From: Clostridia bacterium | Lineage (GTDB): Bacteria > Bacillota > Clostridia > Christensenellales > CAG-138 | Direction: 5' to 3' | Assembly (NCBI GenBank): GCA_017395105.1 | Contig: JAFPWD010000004.1 | Location: 85,143-130,440 of the forward strand | DNA length: 45,298 nucleotides | Part shown: positions 17,771-25,631 of the stretch, piece by piece | Layout of the letters: each line of letters starts with the position of its first letter | How positions within the stretch are numbered: the stretch's first letter is position 1 | The notes under the pieces: generated by a model | Databases searched by the model: none | Seen by the model: the letters and a program-made list of their open reading frames with translations, nothing else | Told to the model about the DNA's origin: nothing | Program-made: the position numbers and the translations under genes

Positions 17771-18517
17771 ATGAAACGCTTCCTTGCCCTTTTGCTTGCG
17801 CTCGTTTTCGCGCTATGCATCGTTTCCTGCAATAAGAAGGAGCAAACCAAAAAGCTTGCCGAAGGCAGGTATTCTATCGAGGTCGAGTCGAGCTCGTCGA
17901 TGTTTCGCATCGTGAACTGCGTTTTGAATGTTGAAGGCGAAAAGATGACTGCCGAATTGACCATGAGCGGGCAGGGCTACGGCTTCCTATATATGGGTAA
18001 AGGCGAGAATGCGCCCGAAAAGCCCGATGAGCAGAATGCCATTCCCTTTACGCTCGATGAAAACGGCGAAAAGGTATTCACCGTTCCCGTTTCCGCGCTC
18101 GACACGGATATCGATTGCGCCGCGTGGAGTATCAAGAAGGAGGAATGGTACGACCGTGTGCTAGTTTTTAAATCGCAGAGCGTTAGAGAGATCAAGGCCT
18201 ATGCAGACGGCAGCTATACCTGCGAGCTCACTCTTTCGGGCGGAACGGGCAGAGCGAGCATCGAAAGCCCCGCCAAGATAGAGATAAAGGACGGCAAAGC
18301 GACTGCGACCGTCGTTTGGTCGAGCAGCCATTATGAATACATGAAGATAGGCGAAGCTCAGTACGATCCCGTGAACGCAGAGGGCAACTCCACCTTTGAG
18401 ATACCGATTTCGTTTGATACGGATATAGCGGTGTCAGCGCTAACAAACGCAATGAGCGAGCCTCATCTGATCGACTATGTTCTGCGCTTTGACTCCGCCT
18501 CGCTCAAGCAAAAATGA
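17771..18517 (+). CDS. Lipoprotein with two tandem repeat domains, probably part of corrinoid/tetrapyrrole uptake
   Basis: A 248-residue predicted lipoprotein: signal with CIVSC lipobox (Cys20), then two similar domains of about 100 residues (about 30-135 and 138-245). Both begin with a GxY strand and share a hydrophobic core; corresponding blocks are YGFLYMG / YEYMKIG, FTVPVSALDTDI / FEIPISFDTDI, and a closing VLVFKS / VLRFDS. The pattern suggests two beta-sandwich modules. From memory, similar domains occur beside iron-complex binding proteins in Bacillota; I cannot name a family with certainty. I chose the ATG at 17771 behind GAGAGGA over an upstream TTG. It overlaps the next gene by 4 nt. 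Confidence 0.8.
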   Translation: MKRFLALLLALVFALCIVSCNKKEQTKKLAEGRYSIEVESSSSMFRIVNCVLNVEGEKMTAELTMSGQGYGFLYMGKGENAPEKPDEQNAIPFTLDENGEKVFTVPVSALDTDIDCAAWSIKKEEWYDRVLVFKSQSVREIKAYADGSYTCELTLSGGTGRASIESPAKIEIKDGKATATVVWSSSHYEYMKIGEAQYDPVNAEGNSTFEIPISFDTDIAVSALTNAMSEPHLIDYVLRFDSASLKQK

Positions 18518-19650
18518 TGCTAAAAAGATTTGCCGCGCTGCTGCTCGTATTCGCTTTCTGCTGTTCGGCTTTATCCTGCAGCAAGCAGAGCTCCGATAAA
18601 GGTCTCGGCAACGGGGAAGAGCCCATACGCTCGATGGAGCTTTCTTTTGCAAAGAACTTCACTGTGGACTACTATGCAAGCGGCTGCAAGCTAATCTCCA
18701 TCGAAGGCGGAGACAGGTTTCTGACGGTACCCGAGGGCAGCAAAGCGCCAAAGGGCATTGCAAAGGATATCGCGATATTGCAGCAGCCGATAGAGAATAT
18801 CTATCTTGCCGCAACCGCCGCAATGTGCCTGTTTGACGGACTTGATCGGCTTGATTCGATAAGGCTTTCGGGCACCAAGGCGGACGGCTGGTATATTGAA
18901 AACGCCCGCACCGCCATGGAGAACGGCTCGATACTCTACGCCGGCAAATACTCCCAGCCCGATTACGAGCTGATACTCTCCGAAAACTGTCCTCTCGCGA
19001 TAGAATCGGGCATGATAAGCCATGCTTCGGACGTTCAGACACAGCTTGAAAAGCTTGGTATTGCGGTTTTGATCGACCGCTCGAGCTATGAATCCCATCC
19101 CCTTGCTCGCACCGAATGGATAAAGCTCTACGGCGCGCTGCTCGATGAGGAGGAGAAGGCCGAGGAGCTCTTTAAAGAGCAGGTCGAGCTGATGAATGCT
19201 GCGGCCGAGCCGAGCGGAAAAAGCGTTGCGTTTTTCCGTATCAGCCCGAACGGATATGCCGTTGCAAGGCGCTCGGGTGACTACGTTAGCCGCATGATCG
19301 AGCTTGCGGGCGGAGAATACGCCTTTTCGAGCCTTGGAAACGGCGATTCCGCGCTCTCAACCGTCAACGTTGAAATGGAAACCTTCTTCCAAACCGCGCG
19401 TGATGCCGACGTTATTATCTACAACAGCACGATAGGCGGGGAGATAGAATCCCTCGATGAATTCCTTAACCTGAATCCCGTGCTTGCCGAGCTCAAGGCC
19501 ACTCGAGACGGCGAAGTATGGTGCACCCGCGAAAGCATGTATCAGCAAACGCTGAATATAGGAAGGATGATCGCGGAGATCGGATCGATCCTTTCTGCCT
19601 CTCCCAAAGAAAAACTCGATCTCATTTACTTTTTCAGACTTGAACCTTAA
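18514..19650 (+). CDS. ABC transporter substrate-binding lipoprotein (BtuF/FecB type)
   Basis: Periplasmic-binding-protein-fold receptor that would deliver corrinoid or a related metal complex to the BtuC/BtuD pair on the divergent operon. The 378 residues start with a signal and ALSC lipobox (Cys22). The FecB/BtuF fold is suggested by the N-terminal strand with KLISIEGGDRFLTVPEG, a central long-helix region, and a C-terminal half with SPNGYAVARRSGDYVSRMIELAGG and ADVIIYNST. It overlaps the upstream lipoprotein gene by 4 nt. Substrate is inferred from the riboswitch; heme or siderophore remain possible. Confidence 0.85.
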   Translation: MMLKRFAALLLVFAFCCSALSCSKQSSDKGLGNGEEPIRSMELSFAKNFTVDYYASGCKLISIEGGDRFLTVPEGSKAPKGIAKDIAILQQPIENIYLAATAAMCLFDGLDRLDSIRLSGTKADGWYIENARTAMENGSILYAGKYSQPDYELILSENCPLAIESGMISHASDVQTQLEKLGIAVLIDRSSYESHPLARTEWIKLYGALLDEEEKAEELFKEQVELMNAAAEPSGKSVAFFRISPNGYAVARRSGDYVSRMIELAGGEYAFSSLGNGDSALSTVNVEMETFFQTARDADVIIYNSTIGGEIESLDEFLNLNPVLAELKATRDGEVWCTRESMYQQTLNIGRMIAEIGSILSASPKEKLDLIYFFRLEP

Positions 19651-19665
19651 GGTTTAAGAATATAG

Positions 19666-19827
19666 GCAAAAGCGATCGCTTCCGTCATGCGGCAGACTGC
19701 GATCGCCGAAGCTCCCGCTGTTAAAAACGGCAAGGCAATGGCGACCAACCTTACCGATTTTTACGGCGGCGGAATCCGTATGGTACCTTCCGTACAAGCC
19801 ATGTTTGATTTTATGTACGGAGATTGA
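19666..19827 (+). pseudogene. Remnant of a second ABC substrate-binding protein (C-terminal fragment)
   Basis: A 53-codon stretch with no proper start (a TAG precedes it in frame) ends with VKNGKAMATNLTDFYGGG, then MVPSVQAMFDFMYGD and a stop. The VKNGKvy...GGGiR pattern is typical of the C terminus of FecB/BtuF-type binding proteins. The intact upstream binding protein has its own different C terminus, so this looks like the tail of a lost paralogue. A short degenerate fragment, so moderate confidence. Confidence 0.55.
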
Positions 19828-19842
19828 TCCATATCCTCCTGC

Positions 19843-19873
19843 GGGGCAGTCGGAGCTTTCCACCGACTGCCCC
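19843..19873 (+). terminator. Strong hairpin ending the plus cobalamin operon
   Basis: GGGGCAGTCGG pairs with CCGACTGCCCC (11 bp, 9-nt loop). Only CAATTTAAAT follows, a weak T tract. Between here and the tRNA terminator (19874-20051) I see no gene; a direct repeat TGTGTGCAAC lies at about 19938-19962. Confidence 0.65.
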
Positions 19874-20051
19874 CAATTTAAATCGAAAGAATCGGGGTAA
19901 GTATGCTTGCTCTTAAGTGACAGCAAAAACAACCTTGAAAGTGTGTGCAACATGTGTGCAACGTAGCGCCGTTTAAACGATTTCAAGTTAACTCAAGTCA
20001 AAATGGAGTTCTTCAAAAAATCCTTATAATCATTGGTTTTTAGTTGCTGTA

Positions 20052-20083
20052 GACAAAAATAAAACCGGGTTAAGAAAACCCGG
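20052..20083 (-). terminator. Terminator of the tRNA-Val gene
   Basis: On the minus strand CCGGGTT-TTCTT-AACCCGG is followed by TTTTATTTTT, 5 nt beyond the encoded CCA. Confidence 0.9.
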
Positions 20084-20087
20084 AGTT

Positions 20088-20164
20088 TGGTGGGGATGGA
20101 GGGACTCGAACCCCCGACCTCTTCGATGTGAGCGAAGCGCGCTAACCAGCTGAGCCACATCCCC
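20088..20164 (-). tRNA. tRNA-Val (anticodon CAC)
   Basis: The minus strand folds as a standard cloverleaf: acceptor GGGGATG/CATCCCC, D arm GCTCAGCTGGTTAGCGC, anticodon stem CTTCG/CGAAG with loop CTCACAT (anticodon CAC, codon GTG), T loop TTCGAGT, discriminator A and an encoded CCA. It has its own promoter and terminator, so it is a single-gene unit. Confidence 0.95.
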
Positions 20165-20173
20165 AGTGCGCCT

Positions 20174-20202
20174 ATTATAGCATTATCCGGCGGATAATGC
20201 AA
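20174..20202 (-). promoter_or_regulatory. tRNA-Val promoter containing a perfect inverted repeat
   Basis: On the minus strand TTGCAT (20197-20202), 17-nt spacer, TATAAT (20174-20179), about 10 nt from the tRNA. The spacer is filled by GCATTATCC-GCC-GGATAATGC (20180-20200), a perfect 9-bp inverted repeat that also overlaps the -35. Confidence 0.85.
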
Positions 20203-20372
20203 GTTTAATTCAAACACGCCTTCAAATATATCAAGTTTGAAAGGGGCAATAAAAGCTGCCGACTGAGAAGCTGCGGATATGCGCAAGTTCGCATGCATAA
20301 TGAATAATCAAGCGGTGGGCGATATAATGGAATTTATATTTTCGATTTAATGATGGTTTTTAAAAAGCCGTA

Positions 20373-20401
20373 TTGCAAGAAAGCGTTTTTTGTTTTATAA
20401 T
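20373..20401 (+). promoter_or_regulatory. glyA promoter
   Basis: TTGCAA (20373-20378), 17-nt spacer, TATAAT (20396-20401), giving a leader of about 30 nt with GGAGG before the ATG. No riboswitch fits in that leader. The stretch 20203-20372 holds nothing else I can support. Confidence 0.85.
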
Positions 20402-20437
20402 TAGCACCGTACAATAAATAAACATGGAGGCATCCAA

Positions 20438-21682
20438 ATGATCCAGTTTGATCTTATTCGTAAGAACGATCCCGAGCTTTGCGGCTATATGGAGGAGGAG
20501 CTTGCACGTCAGCGCAGCCACCTTGAGCTCATCGCATCCGAAAACTTCGTAAGCGAAACCGTTATGGCGGCTATGGGCAGCCATCTCACCAATAAGTACG
20601 CCGAGGGTTATCCCGGAAAGCGCTACTATGGCGGCTGCGAGTGCGTTGATAAGGTAGAGGATCTTGCCCGCGAGCGTCTGAAGAAGCTCTTTGGCGCCGA
20701 GCATGCAAACGTTCAGCCCCATTCCGGCGCGCAGGCGAACCTTTCCGTTTATTTCTCCCTGCTCGAGCCCGGCGACACCATCCTCGGCATGAACCTCTCC
20801 CACGGCGGCCACCTCACCCACGGCAGTCCCGTAAATATGAGCGGCAAATACTTCAACGTCGTTCCCTATGGCGTAAGCGAGGAGGACGAGCAGATCGATT
20901 ACGACGAGCTTCGCAGGATCGCGCTTGAGTGCAAACCCAAGCTCATCGTTGCGGGCGCAAGCGCATATCCCCGCGCTATCCGCTTCGACCTCATCAGCGA
21001 GATCGCCAAGGAAGTCGGCGCGATCTTCATGGTCGATATGGCACACATCGCGGGTCTCGTTGCAGCAGGCCTTCACATGAATCCCGTGCCCTATGCGGAC
21101 GTTGTTACCTCAACCACCCATAAGACCCTTCGCGGACCCCGCGGCGGCCTCATCCTCTGCAAGGAAGAGTATGCAAAGGCCATCGACAAGGGCATTTTCC
21201 CGGGCACTCAGGGCGGCCCCCTCATGCACACCATCGCGGCGAAGGCTGCTTGCTTCTATGAGGCGCTTCAGCCCGAGTTTAAGGAGTATCAGAAGCAGGT
21301 CGTTAAGAACGCGGCCGTGCTCGCCGAGGAGCTCCAGAAGGCCGGTCTGCGCATCGTTTCCGGCGGCACCGACAACCACCTCATGCTCGTTGACCTCAAT
21401 GCCAGCGGCAAGAGCGGCAAGGAGGTTGAGCATCTTCTCGATGCTGCGAACATCACCGTCAATAAGAACACCATCCCCAAGGAGACCCGCAGCCCCTTCG
21501 TCACCAGCGGCATCCGCATCGGCACTCCCGCTCTGACCAGCCGCGGCTTCAAGGAGGATGATATGGTGATCATCGCCGGACTCATCGCGAAGATCGTTTT
21601 CGAGGGCGAGGATGCTATCGAATACGTGAAGGGTGAGGTCAAAAAGCTTACCGACAAGTATCCGCTCTATCCCGGCAACTGA
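20438..21682 (+). CDS. glyA: Serine hydroxymethyltransferase
   Basis: PLP enzyme interconverting serine and glycine with transfer of a one-carbon unit to tetrahydrofolate. The 414 residues match the family length. Motifs include LIASENFVS near the N terminus, [14 protein letters not shown], the PLP lysine Lys229 in [13 protein letters not shown], and the C-terminal [10 protein letters not shown]. It has its own promoter and a strong terminator, so it is monocistronic. Identification is secure. Confidence 0.98.
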   Translation: MIQFDLIRKNDPELCGYMEEELARQRSHLELIASENFVSETVMAAMGSHLTNKYAEGYPGKRYYGGCECVDKVEDLARERLKKLFGAEHANVQPHSGAQANLSVYFSLLEPGDTILGMNLSHGGHLTHGSPVNMSGKYFNVVPYGVSEEDEQIDYDELRRIALECKPKLIVAGASAYPRAIRFDLISEIAKEVGAIFMVDMAHIAGLVAAGLHMNPVPYADVVTSTTHKTLRGPRGGLILCKEEYAKAIDKGIFPGTQGGPLMHTIAAKAACFYEALQPEFKEYQKQVVKNAAVLAEELQKAGLRIVSGGTDNHLMLVDLNASGKSGKEVEHLLDAANITVNKNTIPKETRSPFVTSGIRIGTPALTSRGFKEDDMVIIAGLIAKIVFEGEDAIEYVKGEVKKLTDKYPLYPGN

Positions 21683-21699
21683 TAAACTAAAGCTCTTTC

Positions 21700-21728
21700 C
21701 GGCGGCATCACGCGATGCCGCCGTTTTT
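21700..21728 (+). terminator. glyA terminator
   Basis: CGGCGGCATC, ACGC loop, GATGCCGCCG, then TTTTT. Confidence 0.95.
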
Positions 21729-21737
21729 AGTATCGGG

Positions 21738-21778
21738 GAAAAGGAAAAAGCCGCAGGCAAAAGCGATGCCGGCGGCTT
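21738..21778 (-). terminator. Terminator of the phosphoribosyltransferase gene
   Basis: On the minus strand AAGCCGC pairs with GCGGCTT (21772-21778 and 21748-21754), followed by TTTCCTTTT; convergent with the glyA terminator. Confidence 0.75.
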
Positions 21779-21797
21779 GAAGGGTTTGATTCGGTTT

Positions 21798-22433
21798 TTA
21801 AAGCTTGGTATAGCCGCTCGTGGTGATGAAACCGTCGAGCTTTCTTCCGGCCTTGCAGAGAGGGCAGTTGTCGCTTGAATAATTGTTGTAGCTGCCAAAA
21901 TCCGAACGCTTGAATACCGTATGAACGGGGATGCCGCCCAACTCATCTATAGCGGAGAAAATGGAGCCTATGCCAACGATGCGCCCGCCGTAGTAGGTAA
22001 CGCATTCCGCAGCGCGCGCAAGGCTGCGGCCGGTCGATGCTGTGGAAATGAGTATCAGCACGTTGCAGTTGGTAACGAAGGGCTGAATATCGCTCGAGAA
22101 GGTGAGCTGGTTATTCGAGTTGATGCTCGGCGTGATAACGTGTATCTCTGCGCCGCTGTTCACGTCGCGCCCGGGTGCGGACAGTTCCTTGGCAAGAAAA
22201 GCACCGATATTCTGGGTGTATTCAAGGCAGATCACGGTGTCTATTTGCGTATAGCGAAACTGCTTTGCGAGCATATCGGCGGTCTCTGCGGCCATAGCCG
22301 CGTTCGTGCGCACCTCGGTCATGCTGATATAATTGTCAACGTGCGCATGGCTCGTTGCATAATGGCCGGGGTAGATATTGAGCTTTATACGTCTGTTTCC
22401 CTTTGCGGGAACGGTTACGGGGTTCATAAGCAT
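21798..22433 (-). CDS. Orotate phosphoribosyltransferase-like protein
   Basis: A 211-residue protein with a type I phosphoribosyltransferase fold: VITPSINS and the PRPP-loop-like VLILISTASTGRSLARA segment, in which the usual acidic pair before the loop is replaced (LISTAST rather than a D/E-D motif). The C terminus carries CPLCKAGRKLDGF, a CxxC pair not usual in PyrE. The lost acidic residues suggest it may not be a standard PyrE and could be a regulator or work on another substrate. GGAGGT sits 7 nt before the ATG. It is a single-gene unit without pyrimidine genes nearby. Confidence 0.7.
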   Translation of the reverse strand: MLMNPVTVPAKGNRRIKLNIYPGHYATSHAHVDNYISMTEVRTNAAMAAETADMLAKQFRYTQIDTVICLEYTQNIGAFLAKELSAPGRDVNSGAEIHVITPSINSNNQLTFSSDIQPFVTNCNVLILISTASTGRSLARAAECVTYYGGRIVGIGSIFSAIDELGGIPVHTVFKRSDFGSYNNYSSDNCPLCKAGRKLDGFITTSGYTKL

Positions 22434-22477
22434 AGGAATACCTCCTTAATTTAGCAAAGCTGCTTCTGTAATTTAGC

Positions 22478-22506
22478 ATTATAGCATGTTTGAACGAATA
22501 ATACAA
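22478..22506 (-). promoter_or_regulatory. Promoter of the phosphoribosyltransferase-like gene
   Basis: On the minus strand TTGTAT (22501-22506), 17-nt spacer, TATAAT (22478-22483), about 45 nt before the start codon. Confidence 0.8.
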
Positions 22507-22548
22507 TGTATATTATTCAACTTTTTGCTCCGAATCGAAAAATAATGC

Positions 22549-22577
22549 TTGCAAACTCCATCGTTATGGCTTATAAT
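22549..22577 (+). promoter_or_regulatory. SRP RNA promoter
   Basis: TTGCAA (22549-22554), 17-nt spacer, TATAAT (22572-22577), 6 nt upstream of the RNA 5' end. Confidence 0.88.
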
Positions 22578-22583
22578 ACTCTC

Positions 22584-22852
22584 GTTGCGCCAGACGGGGA
22601 GTTAGCGGTGCCCTATACCTGCAATCCGCTGCAGCAGGGTTGGATTCCCGCCCCGAGGCTCACACTTGCGCAGCCGGCTCGGCTGCGATCACGATGACGG
22701 TCGGGTCCCGTGCAATCTTCTGCCGTGAACCATGTCAGGTCCTGACGGAAGCAGCATTAAGCGGAACTGAGGGTGTGCCGCGGGTATGCCTGACCCGAGT
22801 GAACAGGCCGAGCATCGTGCGGGGGTCGTGAGTCGAAGGGTGGGTGCGCAAC
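22584..22852 (+). ncRNA. ffs: Signal recognition particle RNA, large form with Alu domain
   Basis: RNA scaffold of the SRP, acting with Ffh and with FtsY (encoded at 30891-32198). The 5' GTTGCGCC pairs with the 3' GGTGCGCAAC, closing the molecule at about 270 nt. The 5' Alu-like part has GTTAGCGGTGCCCTATACCTG, characteristic of Bacillus/Clostridium SRP RNA. Domain IV carries GTCAGGTCCTGACGGAAGCAGCA with the Ffh-binding loop. A TTTTTCTTTTTT tract ends the transcript. Confidence 0.96.
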
Positions 22853-23036
22853 TTTTTCTTTTTTGGAGTTTTCGCTTTCAAAGCTGCAAAAGTATTAATT
22901 TTTTGTGAATTTTTGTTTTGCTCCGCTTGGTGATTTAACTGAAAATGCTTTAAAATACGATTAAATTCAAACAAAAAAACATTAAAACATGAAATAATTA
23001 GATAAAACAGGCGAAAAACATTTTTTCGCTGCCGTA

Positions 23037-23064
23037 TTGTAACCGTATTTATTTATGTTATAAT
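23037..23064 (+). promoter_or_regulatory. Promoter of the GT2-GtrA operon
   Basis: TTGTAA (23037-23042), 16-nt spacer, TATAAT (23059-23064). The preceding AT-rich stretch 22865-23030 holds only a small GCGAAAA/TTTTCGC hairpin. Confidence 0.75.
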
Positions 23065-23119
23065 GTATATGTGAGAATATGGCTCATTTGCCAATACGTA
23101 TTCTGCAAACGGAGTTAAT

Positions 23120-24175
23120 ATGATCGTTGTGATACCGGCCTATCAGCCGGATGAAAAGCTGTTGAAGACGGTTACCGATCTTCAAAACAATACGGGATTT
23201 CCGATAGTTGTTGTGGATGACGGCAGCTCTGAAAAGTGTGCGCCGGTTTTTGCCGAGCTTGAGAGCCGCGAAGGCGTTACGGTGCTGCACCATGAGGTCA
23301 ACCGCGGCAAGGGAAGGGCGATGAAGACAGCTTTTGAGCATATCAAGAGCTGCGGCAAATTTGAACCCACGGACGGCATCGTTACCGTTGATGCCGACGG
23401 GCAGCATCTCATCCCGGATATAATGCGTGTTTGCGATGCATTCAGGCGGCAGAGAAATGCGCTCATTATAGGCGGGCGCACCTTCACCGGCAAGGTGCCG
23501 CTCAGAAGCCGCTTTGGAAACGCGATGACGCGCTTCGTTTTTGCGCTGACCACGGGTGTTCGCGTTCACGACACCCAGACGGGGCTGCGAGCCTTCGGTG
23601 TTTCACTCATAGATGAAATGCTCGCTATAAGCGGCGAACGCTATGAATACGAGATAAATCAGCTTCTGACATGCACCAAGAAGAATATCAAGATAGTAGA
23701 GCTTGAGATCGAAACGGTCTATCTAAACGATAACGAAAGCTCCCATTTCAACGTGGTGCGCGATTCATGGCGCATCTATAAATCGATCTTCGCCTTCATC
23801 GGCTCAAGCTTCTTCTGCTGGCTGCTCGATTACGTGCTGCTGCTCGTTTTAACGGGTCTGTTTTCAAGCATAACGGGCGGCGCGGGCTTCACGATATTCG
23901 AGCCCAAGCTCCCCGCGCTCGTAATCGCAAGAACCGTCAGCTCCACGGCAAACTACTTTTTGAACCGCGAGCTTGTTTTCGCTTCCAAGGCGAGGGGCAG
24001 CCTCGTTCGTTACTTCGCGCTCGTGATAGTTATGCTGGCGTTCAACTATCTGCTGCTAAGCCTGCTCACCGGCGCAGGGGTACCGCTGTCGATCGCGCAG
24101 ATACTTTCACAGCTTATCATCTATCCTATAAACTACGTGATCCAGCGTAAATACGTATTCAATGAAAGGAGTTAA
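23120..24175 (+). CDS. Glycosyltransferase family 2 fused to a GtrA-like membrane domain
   Basis: Residues about 1-215 are a GT2 domain of the polyprenol-phosphate sugar transferase type: VIPAYQPDEKL, VVVDDGS, VNRGKGRAMKTAF, the metal-binding VDADGQH and DTQTGLRAF. Residues about 225-350 form a GtrA domain with four hydrophobic segments and the family-type SSTANYFLNRELVF. The likely role is loading a sugar on undecaprenyl phosphate and flipping it for wall or polysaccharide glycosylation. GGAG precedes the ATG. Its 3' end overlaps the next gene by 14 nt, suggesting joint action. The sugar is unknown. Confidence 0.9.
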   Translation: MIVVIPAYQPDEKLLKTVTDLQNNTGFPIVVVDDGSSEKCAPVFAELESREGVTVLHHEVNRGKGRAMKTAFEHIKSCGKFEPTDGIVTVDADGQHLIPDIMRVCDAFRRQRNALIIGGRTFTGKVPLRSRFGNAMTRFVFALTTGVRVHDTQTGLRAFGVSLIDEMLAISGERYEYEINQLLTCTKKNIKIVELEIETVYLNDNESSHFNVVRDSWRIYKSIFAFIGSSFFCWLLDYVLLLVLTGLFSSITGGAGFTIFEPKLPALVIARTVSSTANYFLNRELVFASKARGSLVRYFALVIVMLAFNYLLLSLLTGAGVPLSIAQILSQLIIYPINYVIQRKYVFNERS

Positions 24176-25313
24176 GCAACGCGCTTTAAGAACGATGAGA
24201 AGTTTTAATGCGAAAAAAATTTTTATAGTTGTGATCGCAGACCTTGTTTGCTTTGCGATCCTGCTGCTCGGCTTTGCATGGTTTCATCATGCCAAGCCCA
24301 AGAAGATAACCCCCATGGAAGGCACAAGCTTCATCGGAACGTCGAAGCCGATGCAAACAGCGGTGCCAACGCCCGATGCTTCCGCCGCGGAGAGCACCGA
24401 CGAGCCCGCGCAGTCCACGCCGAGCGAGACCGCTCCTGCCGTAACAGAGCCCGCCTCGACGGGCGGCGAGGAAACCGCTGAGCCAAGCCAAGCGCCCACC
24501 GATGCGCCCTCCGAAGCTCCCACGGCGCTTCCTTCAACGGGGCTTCTTGGCGGCAAATACGCCGATAAGTTTACCGATGGAGAGATCATCTATACCGACA
24601 GCGTCTACCGCAGCAGCAGCGTATGTGTCGAGATAACCGAGCATGCGGTCACGGTGGAATACGTTCCCGTGCATTATTTCGTTGCGGATATCTACATAAA
24701 GGACATAACGAGCCTGCGCTGCGCCGTTTCGGAATCGAGCAACAATAAGGACAAGGTCAATGAGCTTGCCAACCAAAACGGCGGCATCGTTGCCACAAAC
24801 GGCGACTATTTCCTTTTCCATTCGAGCGGACTTGCAATACGAAACGGTCAGCTTTGGAGGGACAGCTTGCATCCCGATCAGGACGTTTGCGTTCTATACC
24901 AGGACGGCACCATGGAAACCTATCTCAAGGGGCAGGTCGATCTTGAAAGCATCTATGCCAAAGGCCCCTATCATGCTTGGAGCTTCGGGCCCAGGCTTCT
25001 TGAGAACGGACAGCCGATGACCCGCTTCAACACCAGCGTTGAAACATGGAATCCGCGCTGCGCGATCGGCTACTATGAGCCGGGGCATTACTGCCTCGTG
25101 CTTGTGGACGGCAGGCAGGAGCCCGACTATTCCTACGGCCTCAAGATGGGCGATCTTTCAAAGCTGATGCATGAGCTTGGCTGCCGCGAAGCGTACAATC
25201 TCGACGGCGGCATGACCGCAATGATGGCGTACCACGGAGAGATCATCAGCAAGCCCTGCGGCGGCGGCCGACAGAGCTGCGATATCGTCTACGTGGCGGA
25301 GCCGCTTAACTGA
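24162..25313 (+). CDS. Membrane-anchored phosphodiester glycosidase (NAGPA) domain protein
   Basis: A 383-residue protein: N-terminal transmembrane anchor (about 20-42), a Pro/Thr/Ser/Ala/Glu-rich linker (about 58-122), then an extracellular domain with GGIVATNGDYF, WSFGPRLLENG, NPRCAIGYY, LVLVDGRQ and AYNLDGGMTAMM, the pattern of the NAGPA/DUF2233 family linked to exopolysaccharide metabolism. The DGG(G)S signature reads DGGMT here. The start is uncertain: ATG 24162 overlaps the upstream gene and lacks a clear ribosome site; ATG 24195 is the alternative. Context suggests wall polysaccharide trimming or modification. Confidence 0.87.
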   Translation: MKGVKQRALRTMRSFNAKKIFIVVIADLVCFAILLLGFAWFHHAKPKKITPMEGTSFIGTSKPMQTAVPTPDASAAESTDEPAQSTPSETAPAVTEPASTGGEETAEPSQAPTDAPSEAPTALPSTGLLGGKYADKFTDGEIIYTDSVYRSSSVCVEITEHAVTVEYVPVHYFVADIYIKDITSLRCAVSESSNNKDKVNELANQNGGIVATNGDYFLFHSSGLAIRNGQLWRDSLHPDQDVCVLYQDGTMETYLKGQVDLESIYAKGPYHAWSFGPRLLENGQPMTRFNTSVETWNPRCAIGYYEPGHYCLVLVDGRQEPDYSYGLKMGDLSKLMHELGCREAYNLDGGMTAMMAYHGEIISKPCGGGRQSCDIVYVAEPLN

Positions 25314-25327
25314 AACGGAGGGCAAGC

Positions 25328-25603
25328 ATGAAGGGAAACGGTCTTTTCGATTTTTCAAATAAAGTAAGGGTGATAAGGGTGATCCTATCGCATATCACCA
25401 TGATGCTCGCCGTGCTGGTGCTTGTGCTGTTCGTTATAGACAAGGTGAACAACGCAATGGAGTTTATGACGAGCCAGCTCTCAAGATGGCTTTTTGCTCT
25501 GCTTGCGCTGTTCGCACTCATCACCGCCATTCTCAATATCGTCGCGCTTTGGGATAACCCCGATAAGCGCAGAAGGCAGAGAAATCGCAGCTTCCGAAAC
25601 TGA
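25328..25603 (+). CDS. Small membrane protein of unknown function
   Basis: A 91-residue protein with two hydrophobic helices (about 20-42 and 52-74) joined by a short loop, and a basic tail ending KRRRQRNRSFRN. GGAGG lies 6 nt before the ATG and only 14 nt separate it from the glycosidase gene, so it belongs to the same operon. No family recognised. Confidence 0.75.
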   Translation: MKGNGLFDFSNKVRVIRVILSHITMMLAVLVLVLFVIDKVNNAMEFMTSQLSRWLFALLALFALITAILNIVALWDNPDKRRRQRNRSFRN

Positions 25604-25631
25604 ACGCTGCAAATCAACTGTAAATCCGTTA

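Noticed and set aside
19930..20090. Possible integration scar (TGTGTGCAAC direct repeat near the 3' end of tRNA-Val)
   Set aside because: tRNA 3' ends are common attachment sites, but no duplicated tRNA segment or integrase is visible, so an att site cannot be supported.
21110..21946. 278-codon minus-strand open frame overlapping glyA
   Set aside because: Antisense to glyA and crossing its terminator; low-complexity Ala/Ser/Leu.
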